Below are positions 13,012-23,600 of a DNA stretch of 64,000 nucleotides, piece by piece. The notes beneath the pieces were generated by a model. That model was not told the DNA's origin. It made no database searches and saw only the letters and a list, made by a program, of their open reading frames with translations. This DNA is from Diaporthe sp. PMI_573 (taxonomy: Eukaryota > Ascomycota > Sordariomycetes > Diaporthales > Diaporthaceae): positions 806,001-870,000 of the forward strand of contig JAJTUP010000016.1 in the NCBI GenBank assembly GCA_021399435.1, written 5' to 3'. Within the stretch, counting starts at the first letter, position 1. Each line of letters begins with the position of its first letter. A program made the position numbers and the translations under genes.

Positions 13012-14649
13012 GAAGGGGGGTTAGGGAATGAATGGTCTGTGTCCTGACGGTGTGGATGTTTGATCCCCCGTGCGAGAGGGAAATGATCCTCGGAGCAGGG
13101 CGCCACGTGTCAAACAAAAGCTCCGCAGATCAACAGGGCATCCCGATCCTTGAATCCATAATCATCAATGAAAATAGGCCCCATGAGGCTCGCGACTCGA
13201 TCTGCTCGGTAGGTCTCCGCGGACCCCGTCGACTCTAAGCGAGGCGTGCTCTCCCTACCTAGAGGTCGGGCAAGTACCTTGCAACGGGTGAGACGTTTTT
13301 ATTTTCATGAGTCTATCCTACCCATATACCTGTTACCCTTGCCCTTACGTGTTTTTTTTTTTTTTTAATTCGTACACGTACTCGTATCAAGCAATAGGCG
13401 CCCCTTTCACATAGTGGTAAACGCTCAACGGCCTAGCTTTAGATAACATACGACGCCGATAACAGTAAATTTAAAATACGGTTATGGCACTTGGCCTACC
13501 TTTTTCTTACTGAATTCAGCAAGCAGATACTTTCGAAAGTTGAAGTGTTTTCAGCCTGGCACCCTTCCCCCAGGCACCACATTTGGAATAGCTTCATACA
13601 CCAAAATCGGCAATCGGCAATCGCTCGAGTCGTGCCCCCATCGCCCTCGCACTACAGGTTGCAAGGACCTCAAAGCTTCTTCCTTGTCTCAGGGGATATA
13701 ATTGGCTGACTTAGTACTCGAGTCTCCTCCACTATGAATCGGTACCGAAAAAAACATCAAGGGAGATAGAAGCGCTCCCCTGGAATTGTAGATCTGTACA
13801 CTTATAGCCAAATCATACAGGAGAGTTAACTCCACCCAAAATGGTAAGGGATACGTGTATTTACTGGGAAAAAAAACTTTGAGAACCCTGCGACCTGTAC
13901 ATTTTTTGACACCCTCTCTTTCGTAAACCTTCTCTATCTACATTTGTTCCTTAATAGGGATCAAGGGCGCTATTCTAAAACTCTACCCGGTAGTATCAAG
14001 TTTAAACTGGTATTCCAGGCTGCTAGATATTTGAAAGTGGAATAATCTCCTTTAGTGGTGGAAGCGTAATCAGTTAGTAAAGACTTTGAGAGACGGCTGG
14101 GGCCATTCTTAGAAGCAAGCTTGTTTTGTTTTTAATGGGGTTCGGCGAAGATATTTAACTAGGGGCCCTTGTGTTTGCCCAATCAGGGGGTGTTTGTGTA
14201 AATATCGTTCAATGGCCGTATTTCGTTCTCTCATTATTTCCTAATCCGTGCTGGTTATATCATATCGTATGTGTTATAACGTACTTCAAGTTCTTGTATC
14301 GTACCTCGTAATTTATACTTCGTACTCGCTCATGTGCGCTGAGGGATAAAGAAGCACGTCCCCGACCCTACCAACAGACCGCGGTACTTATATTGCTTCC
14401 TCCCTGGATAAATAAGTATTAATTGCAACGAATTGCTCCTTTCGACAGCGGCGTAGCTATTAAAGCGATGAGTCTTTGCTCCCAACAGGGCAGGAGACAC
14501 AATCGAAGCCAGCGATGATCTCTCACGCACCTCACTCTGACGTTGACCCTGTCCCCAAAATTCAACCCATTCTATCTCGGGCTGCCTGAGCAAATGACTT
14601 TACTGTCCGTTGACATCATTTGATCCACACCTTGTCCTCCATCGGTCTT

Positions 14650-15160
14650 GTCCGCATTTTCTAGTCTCCTTGTCAGACGAGCTGGTCTCCGTCTCAAATT
14701 AAAGTGTCCCTCCTTCCAGGCAGCCTCGATCAGCTCGGCCGTCCGTAGCGAGTTGAAGGCACTGATTCATGACGACGTTCCAGAACACAGCGTTTACTTG
14801 CCGCCCCTGCATCTTCCCCTGCCAGTGCGTCTGCAGCAGCACCATGCTCTAGACCACTAGCTCGCGAGCCGTGTTACGCGTAACTGGGACGGGTCCCACA
14901 GCGACTGCCCCATACGGTGGACTTTGCCTAACCGACGCCGCCATCAGGGACGCAAAAGGGGGCACACGAGGGGTAGCGGAGCCAGCTGCCGTGCTGACAT
15001 ATGGAAACTACCCGGGTGGTCGTGCTGCAGGAGAGGCGTTCTGAGGATTCGGTCTCGAAAATGTGGCGCAGCTCTAGGAAGTTGTACACCTGGACAAACG
15101 TGTCAGCACTGTTCTCGAAGCAAAGAGCTCAGGATTGCATGATCCCATTATCGGGTCCAC
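14650..15160 (-). pseudogene. Possible decayed coding sequence
   Basis: On the minus strand, protein-like fragments appear in different frames. One reads QVYNFLELRHIFETESS. A second runs MVLLQTHWQGKMQGR followed by VNAVFWNVVMNQCLQLATDG. A third reads TAELIEAAWKEGHFNLRR and starts only a few bases after the second ends. Stops and frame changes separate them, and no set of GT/AG introns that I could find joins them. The amino-acid composition (aromatic residues, alternating hydrophobics) looks like real protein, but I could not assign a family. This could equally be chance in GC-balanced sequence. Confidence 0.25.
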
Positions 15161-15370
15161 CAATTCAGACAATCTGAGTTCATGTTTTTGAGAGAAGCGA
15201 CCGAGAGAGCTCCCGCGCCAGGCCCATCATCTCGCCATGGAAAAACAATTCATGTTGCCTTCCTTGCAATAGATCGACTCAGCTCGCTAAACATCATGAC
15301 TCTGTAGCCTTATTTCTATGCCTTGTACCTGGCTGATGTTTCAAAGATCTCGTGGCGGGTGTTGCGTGGA

Positions 15371-15396
15371 TGCTGCGGGTGCTGCGGGTGCTGCGG
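15371..15396. repeat. Short tandem repeat (TGCTGCGGG)
   Basis: There are nearly three copies of the 9-mer TGCTGCGGG in a gene-free region. Confidence 0.75.
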
Positions 15397-16073
15397 TAAA
15401 ATTTTGAGGACCATAATGCATAGAACAGGGTTAATAAAAACTATCTTGCGATTTGTGGAACTGGGGATTAGATCTTTCAATCCATACAGACTATACTCCT
15501 TAAAGCGGAGCTCGGCTAGGTTTGTCGGTCGCAGTGATGCCCGGCAAAATATTTTGCCCCAAGTGGCGGCCCAGTCACATTAGGAGTCAGGCGGCTCTGA
15601 AACCACGGCCAGGGATATGGAAGGGTAACCTCGTATCTGGCTCTGTGGACTCTTGACAGCCGCACGTAGTATGTCTTGGCACAATCAAAACAAAACTCCC
15701 CTTTACATTGATGTTTCTTTTGATTTGCAGGGTAAGCCACGCGTCGGTGACAGACACGGGCCATATGCTAAACGGCAGGGCTGGCTACGCGAGCCTTGTG
15801 TCGGACGAATACCGCCAGATTAACTGTGAATGCAACGGAACAAGGTTGGACTAGCGTCGTGTGAGTGCAAGTGACTTCAGTGAGCCCCCCTTTACTGGCA
15901 TCGAGTCAAAGAATATTAAAGCTGGCTGGATGGACGCAGAATCCAAGTTGAAGAAGTTGTTCTCTCCATCCATTCTTTTCCCGACAGTCATTCAACAACC
16001 CTTTGCTTTCCATCACTTCGACTGGACTCGATTCATTCCCTTGACATTTTTGAAATATCTTTCATTCGCAACC

Positions 16074-16859
16074 ATGAAGACTGCTGTCCTATTCTGCGCC
16101 ATCCTGGGCCTTGCCTCGGCTCACTACACCTTCGATCAGCTCGTGGTCAACGATGAGCTGCAGGGCTCCGCCAACACCTACATCCGGAAGCATCAGAACT
16201 CCTACATGCCAACCAAGTTCAAGAATGCCCCCGAAGGATCCATCACTCCTCTCGACAAGGACTTCTCGGCCAACAAGGAGGCCGTAGCCTCGAGCGAGGT
16301 GTACACCGTGAAGGCGGGAGACAAGATCGGCCTGAAGCAAGCCTACGGTGGTACCGGAATGCTGCACCCCGGGCCGACCCAGGTGTACGTCAGCCCAGTC
16401 GAGGACGCCACCGTCACGGACGAGCAGTACAACGGGGAGTGGTACAAGATCCACCAGTCCCTCCTGTGCACCGCCGGCGACGCCGCGTCGCTCCGGTCGA
16501 CTGCGTGGTGCTCGTACGGCGAGGACCGCATCTCGTTCGAAATCCCGTCCACTCTGCCCAACGGCCAGTACCTCGTCCGCGGCGAGCACCTTGCCCTGCA
16601 CGGCGCCCACGTGGGCGAGGCCGAGATCTACTACGCGGCGGCTCAGCTGGAGGTCACCGGTAACTCCGCGACCAACATGCCTGGCACCCCCGTCAGCATC
16701 CCCGGCGTCTACAAGTCGACCGACGATGCCGTCAACTTCAGCATCTGGGGCTCGTCGACCTCTTACGACTTCATCCCCGGCCCGGATGTCATCACTGGCG
16801 GCACCATCCGCGGCAGCGCGTCCGGCGCTGGCGGTGATGTCACTGCCACTGTTTCCTGA
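16074..16859 (+). CDS. AA9 lytic polysaccharide monooxygenase (secreted)
   Basis: This is an intronless 261-aa protein. The signal peptide MKTAVLFCAILGLASA ends directly before His17, which becomes the N-terminal copper-binding His of the histidine brace. The second brace His is His98 in GMLHPGPTQVYVSP. The late block YLVRGEHLALHGA then IYYAAAQLEV matches the AA9 pattern, with the outer-sphere His, the Gln, and the axial Tyr. AA9 enzymes (formerly GH61) are copper oxidases that cleave cellulose and related glucans at C1 or C4. The Cys usually found just before the AQ of the last block is Ala here, and the only visible mature cysteines are the pair around residues 128 and 141. No CBM1 module follows. 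The ATG at 16074 (context AACCATGA) is chosen because it gives a perfect signal peptide; the frame stays open upstream. Confidence 0.92.
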   Translation: MKTAVLFCAILGLASAHYTFDQLVVNDELQGSANTYIRKHQNSYMPTKFKNAPEGSITPLDKDFSANKEAVASSEVYTVKAGDKIGLKQAYGGTGMLHPGPTQVYVSPVEDATVTDEQYNGEWYKIHQSLLCTAGDAASLRSTAWCSYGEDRISFEIPSTLPNGQYLVRGEHLALHGAHVGEAEIYYAAAQLEVTGNSATNMPGTPVSIPGVYKSTDDAVNFSIWGSSTSYDFIPGPDVITGGTIRGSASGAGGDVTATVS

Positions 16860-17633
16860 GGCCACTGGTTGTAGCTTGGTTCATTTTCGCGGGGTGTGCT
16901 TATGGCCGACTTTTTCGTCACCTTAGGCCTGGCCATCACCACGGACTTTCCCTCTTCATGTGTACTCCATATACTTGGCTGGATGCCAAATCTTGTATAT
17001 TTTTCACTATATATATCAACGCCATCGTCGCAACACACGCAAGTTTCAAAGTGATTAGATGTTACCGCAGTGCCATTTTCTGTAGCAATCATTGTATCTA
17101 AATACTTGAGTATTTGGCGCCAGTCTCTGTCTACGCAGGCCCATTTCCGATTTGGATGAGTTGGCTTACACAGATACCACTAGTTGCTGTATGTCAGCAG
17201 CCATGTTCTTGGCGCAACGAGCAAATCAACATTGTGGTTAGAGCGTTCGTATGAGTATGCTATCTCGAGGGCCACGCATTGGCTGCTTGACGGGGCGGAA
17301 TGTGCCTAGCTGACTATGCTTGGCTGTCTTATGTGAGGCCCCGACTGGTGATCTACACACATAGAATCCTTCAATGTGATTAGTGTTTTTCAGCTTCGCC
17401 AGGGCAGTAAGCCGTCCGCCTTTCCGATTACGAATGAATCATTTGCCATACACAATCGGGTTTCTTAAAAAGCGAGTTCTCTGCTCTTGAAGTTTGCTTA
17501 CCAAACCTTTGAAGTTAGATCTATGTCAAGAGGATAATTTTGCAAGGCTTTCCCTGACGTCTGTCCACTTGCAAGTTTATTTGCAGCCATCAGCACTTCT
17601 GACAGTGAAGCCGACCACAATTCCGCGTCGACA
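16860..17633. other. AA9-PKS intergenic region
   Basis: The AA9 3' flank and the PKS promoter share about 770 bp, with both genes on the plus strand. AT-rich sequence with a TATATATA run lies near 17,008-17,018. I see no further gene. Confidence 0.55.
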
Positions 17634-20600
17634 ATGGGGCTGGGCCAAAATGGATCGACTGATTTACCCAAAATGAGCCAACAGAACGGGAATGCCCCTG
17701 AAAAGCCGATGGTGGAGCCCATTGCCATTTGTGGCATGGGCATGAGGCTCCCTGGCGGGATCAAAGACGCCGCAGGCTTTTGGGACATGCTTTATAACGG
17801 ACGCAGTGGCCGGTGCGAAGTACCCAAGGACCGCTACAACGCCGATGCCTGGTACGGGCCCGGCAAGCTCGGTCATACGCCCACCAAGCATGGCTACTTC
17901 CTTGACAATATCGACCTGGGCAACACGGATTCATCCTTTTGGTCGATGACGAAGGAAGAGATCGAGGCCATGGATCCTCAGCAAAGGCTGACACTGGAAG
18001 TCGTCTATGAATGCCTGCAAAGTGCCGGACAGAAGCCTAGCGAGCTTCGAGGACGGAAGGTCGGGGTGTACGTGGGCACGTTCGAGGGCGATTGGATGGA
18101 ACTAGATGGCCGTGATACCCAACACTATCACATGTACCGCCTGACTGGATATGGCGACTATATGTCCGCCAACCGTATCCACTACGAATTCGGATTCATG
18201 GGTCCCAGGTGAGTCTATTGAAAGATCCTGATTTTGAGCCTCATTGTTATGCAGGCTGTGAGAGTCTTACATGATGAAATAGTGTGACAATCAGGACTGC
18301 GTGCTCTTCTGCACTCACCGCCGTCCACGATGCCTGCCAAGCGATATACTCTGGAGAGTGCGAGTCTGCAGTCGTGGCCTGCGCCAACATTATCTACTCT
18401 CCCCGGACGACGTTCACAATGCATGAACAGGGAGTCCTCTCGCCCAGCGCGCTCTGTCAGACCTTCGATGCCAACGCAGACGGCTACGTTCGCGGCGAGG
18501 CTGTGTCTGCTGTCTATGTGAAGAAGTTGAGCGATGCCATCAGGGACGGGGATCCGGTGAGGTCTGTCATCAGGTCGACATGCATCAATGCTGGCGGAAA
18601 ATCTTCCACCCTCACTGCGCCGAACACGGCCGCCCACGAGGCCTTGATTAGACGTGGCCACGAGCTTGCCGGCATCTCGGATGTCTCCAGGACTGCTATG
18701 GTAGAGTGTCATGGCACTGGAACAGCGGTATGTGGCAAGATTGCTGGATCTTGTCGACCTGATGCCCGACTGTTTCGCTGACATCGAGAGATTATCTTAG
18801 GTCGGCGATCCCATCGAGGCGCTAGCGGTGGCCAATGTATTTGGTGACCATGGTATATACATAGGATCGGTAAATAAGGAACCCTTCTGATTGCGCAGGG
18901 CACTGAGCTGGCGCTGATTGTTCTAAAGGTGAAAACGAATCTGGGGCACAGCGAGGGCGCCTCAGGGCTGTCGAGTCTGTTAAAGATGTGCTTGGCGCTG
19001 GAGAATGAGACCATCCCGCCGAATCTTAATTTCAAAGTGCCGAATCCTAGGAGTAAGAAATCCCTCACATTGGGTGGTGAAAGCTTGAGAACTTCTTGAA
19101 ATCATCTGCTAACCAGAGTTTAGTCCCCTTCGAAGAGCGCAAGCTCACGGTCCCCACCGAAGCTCTACCTTGGCCCGAAGACCGTGACCATGTTGTTGCA
19201 GTGAACAGCTTCGGGATTGGAGGGTCAAATGCCCACGTCAGTGACAGAAACTTCCCTCATGATGGTTTGCAAGAAAGTACTAACATGGATACTCACTAGG
19301 TGGTGCTCTCATCTGCAAAATCATTCGGTGTAGAGAAAACGCCAAGCAAGAATGCAGATGTCCTTGATCCGAAGATTGGTCCTCATCTGTTGCTGTTCTC
19401 AGCCAAGCACCCAAAGGCATTAAAGAGGATGATCGATGATCACCAGTCTTACCACCACTTGAATCAGTCGCGACTCTCAGACATAAGCTACTCATTGGGC
19501 TTGAAGCGGGAAGTCTTGAACCAGCGAGCTTTCGTGATCACAGATGGAGCCGGTGACTGGAGCCCTGTGTTCCCATCGCGGCCCTTTCCACGTGAGCCGC
19601 CCAAGACAGTATTTGTCTTTGGAGGTCAAGGAGCCCAGTGGGCCGAGATGGGCAAGGAGCTAATCAAAAACGTCCCCGAGTTCCGGGCCACTCTTCAAGC
19701 CATGGATGATGTCTTGCACAAGCTTCCAGATGGACCAACGTGGAGTATTATTGGTGAGTGGAGAACCCCCTGACTGCTGAAAGGCCGGAAAGAAATGACC
19801 AGTTTCCACGAATAACCCTACCAACGAACACATGGACAGAGCTCAAATTTGCTGATTATTTTGCAGATGAGATGTTGGCCAATAAGAAGACCAGTCGTAT
19901 CAACCAGGCAGAACTGTCACAGCCCCTCAGTACGGCCATCCAGGTGGCGCTTGTCCAGCTTCTCGAACAATACGGCGTACGACCAGACATGGTTGTCGGG
20001 CACTCCAGCGGCGAGATCGCAGCAGCATATTCGTGCGGCTCAATCTCAGCAGCCGAGGCGATCTCGGTGGCCTATTATCGCGGGAAGGTCATGCTGGAAG
20101 AAGCCGGGAACACCAAGACGACGTCTGGTCGGATGGCTGCCATCGGCCTTGGCCCGGATCAGGTCCAGCCATACTTGGCCGAGGGAGTGTTGATCGGATG
20201 TGAGAACAGCCCCGAAAGCACGACTATCACTGGCGACCAGGATGCAGTCGAGCGAGCCATGCAGAGAATCAAAGATGCAAACCCCGATGTATTTGTCCGT
20301 GCTCTTCAAGTTGACAGAGCTTACCACTCGCGTAAGTACCTAACGATGTCCTACATCTTTTCTTAGGTTCTACCAACAACTCATGTTACTCATTGGATTC
20401 ACTTGTATACTTTGACTACGCAAGTCATACTCAGAATGGGCACTAAATCCTCTACACTCAGATCATATGAAGAAGTTAGCATCACAATATCTGCACCTCA
20501 TGCCCGATGTCAGCACTCCAAAGGACCCACAGGTGCCGTTTTATTCCAGCGTAACCTGCCAAAAGATACGCCATGGTGCCGATCTTGGAACACAATACTG

Positions 20601-23600
20601 GGTCGACAACCTCACCTCGCCCGTACGATTCTCCACTGCCGTCAACAACATCTTGCTCGAGCCCGGGCGCAAGACTCTCGTCGAGATAGGGCCTCACTCA
20701 TCCCTGGCCGGTCCTGTGCGCCAGATTATTAAAGCCGTCAACGCCACAAACGCCGACTACACAAGTGTCTTGACACGGGGCCAAGACTCACACGCCAGCC
20801 TCCTCAAAGCCCTCGGAGAGCTCTGGTCGGCAAACCACAGTCTGGACCTCGGCGCTATTTTCGGAACCGAGGGTACCTTTTTGACTGACCTGCCGCTATA
20901 TCCGTGGCACTATGAGGAGACCCTTTGGAACGAGAGCCGTCTGGCGCGCGAGTGGCGACTCCGCGAGTTTCCGCACCACGACATCCTGGGCTCTCGAGTC
21001 TTGGAGAGCACCGACCACTCTCCCAGCTGGCGCAACCTGCTCCGCCTGGATGCGGTCCCCTGGATCAAGGACCACGAGATAGCCGGCGATGTCGTTTTCC
21101 CGGGCGTTGGGTACATCGCCATGGCCGGCGAGGCGGTCCGGCAGCTCACCGGCGCCAGCGACTTCACGGTGCGGCGGGTCCATATCAAAGCAGCCATGAT
21201 CTTGACCCAGGACACAGCGGCTCTCGAGGTAGTCGCCCATTTGCAGAAGATCCCCCTGACCAGCTCGTCCGAGTCGAACTGGTACAGTTTCAGTATATCC
21301 AGCCACCAGAACGGCAGCTGGTTGAAGCACGCATCGGGTGAGGTCCGCGCAGGCCAAGGCTCAGAGCGAGAGGTTACCGCGCCGGAATTCAACCCGCTTC
21401 CTCGCCTCATGTCGACCAAGGCTTTGTATCGAAAATTCCGGTCGATGGGCATCGAGTACGGACCGCGATTCCTCGGCCTCAAGGACATTACCGCCGATAC
21501 CCAGGAGCCCCAGCTTGTTGCGAGCGTGACCAATGATGTCCGCGAAGGAGAATCGCCTTATGCTGTACACCCTGCCACGCTCGATTGTGTTTTGCAAGCA
21601 GTGGCCCCGGCCGTGAGCCACGGACTCACGCGGCGTATGGGATTCGTTGGAGTTCCGTCGTACATCGAGGAGATGTACGTATGCCCACCAGCATCGCCTG
21701 AGATGACCATGCACATTACTGCGTCAGAGTCCTTGAAGAATGCGTTCACTGGAGATGCGGTAGTCGTATCGAACGGCGAGTTGGCTGTGCGAGTGAAAGG
21801 AGTGCAGATGTCGTTCATCGGCGACTCTAGTGACGAGGCCGAGGAAGACCTACATGCAGCCGTGGAGCTTGAGTGGAAGGAAAGTATCAACTTTATAAAT
21901 TCCACTGCCTTGATACGTCGGGCCAAAGACAGACGAGAAGTTCATGCACTTCTGGACAGTTTCTCAACGGCATGCATGCTGGAGGCAGTCCACCGTCTGG
22001 CAGGGGTCAGTCCATCCCGAGCACATCTGGAGAACTATTGCGACTGGCTGAATAATGTCGCGGCCGAAATAACGGCCGGAACATACCCGGGGCTCGGGGA
22101 AGGCAACAGAATCGCCAGCATGAATTCGGAATCTCGTGAGGAGACCATCGCTTCACTGCATGCCCAGCTCATGCAAACAGAGGCACACGCTGCAGCAGAG
22201 GCAATTCACAGGATCACAAAGGACTGCGTGTCCATCTGCGAGGGCACCACTGACGTCCTGGGCCTCCTGCTAGAGGAAAACGTGCTGCACGATCTCTATG
22301 ACTTCATGCAGAACTCGGACTACACAGCATTCCTCGACCTCGTGGCCCACCAGAAACCCAATCTCAAGATCCTGGAGATAGGTGCCGGCACCGGCGGCAC
22401 CACAGCAACCATCTTGCCTGCTCTCCAGTCCGCCTATGGCGAGCGCATGTACTCCTCGTATACATACACTGACGTGTCTTCAGGCTTTTTCCCGGCGGCC
22501 AAGGAGCGGTTCAAGAACTATTCTGCTATTGATTACGCGGTCCTTGATATTTCCAAGGACCCGTTGGAGCAGGGCTTCGAGCCGGAGAGCTTTGACTTCA
22601 TAGTTGCTTGTAATGTGAGTTACCCACCGTATAAAACGTCTTAAAACTATCTCGCACCTTTTGCTCGTAGGTACAGCCTGAGGTGCGTTTTCCTAATCAC
22701 ACCATAGGTTCTTCATGCTACGCCCGTAATCAGTGAAACCCTGTCGCACGCCCGCAAGCTATTACATCCACATGGCAAGCTTTTCTTACAGGAACTATCA
22801 CCCGGTAAGTTTGAATCCTCTCCCAACCGCAGGGCGAACGAGAAAGGAAAGCCCTGGAATCGACTGACCAGCGGCAGAGACCAAATGGATCAACATGGTC
22901 ATGGGTGTCCTCCCAGGCTGGTGGCTCGGCTCAGAGGACGGACGCCCCATAGAGCCATACATCAGCAGCGAGCGCTGGGACGCAGAGCTCCGCCGCGCCG
23001 GATTTGCAGGTACAGAGACGGTCGCATACGATGGCTACCTGAACAACAACATCATTGCGGTGCCGGCCGATGTCGAGCCCCGTCCCAAGCGCGTGACACT
23101 GCTGCACCTCGACGACAGCCCTGCCGAGCCGGCCCTCGAGGCCCTCACCGCGAAACTCCACGGCGCCGGATTCACCGTCGAGACACACCCACTCGGCAGT
23201 GCCGACACCCTGCCGCCCGACCAGGACGTCGTCGCAGCGCTCGACATCACGCGGCCTTTCTTCCACGACCTCACTGAGGCGCAGCTCTCGCAATTCCAGC
23301 ACCTGCTCAGGCGGGCTGCCGAAGGGCGGCGCGGGATCCTCTGGGTCACGGGCGCGAGCCAGGTCGGCTGCATTGACCCACGCTATGCGCCTGTGATCGG
23401 TGTGGCCCGCGTGCTGCGCACCGAGACTGGCGTTGACTTTACGACTCTGGAGCTGGAGGACTTTGGGATGGGCTCGCTTTCATTCGTGCCTGGCGTCCTG
23501 AAAGAGTTCCAACACCGGTCTTCGGGGCATGAAAATCAGCAGCAGCAGGAGTCAGGGTCTGTGAGCCCAGAGGCTGAGTGGGCTGTGGTTGGAGGAAAGG

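Larger units (their letters stand above)
13012..16073. other. Gene-poor, partly AT-rich stretch
   Basis: About 3 kb lies between the MFS and AA9 genes. From about 13,300 to 14,350 the sequence is visibly AT-richer, with a T run near 13,352-13,366. A possible gene relic is listed separately (14650-15160). The last 70 bp before 16074 form a pyrimidine-rich leader of the AA9 gene. Confidence 0.5.

Noticed and set aside
13390..13450. A-box-like TAGTGGTAAACGC sequence
   Set aside because: No matching B box or cloverleaf follows within tRNA distance.
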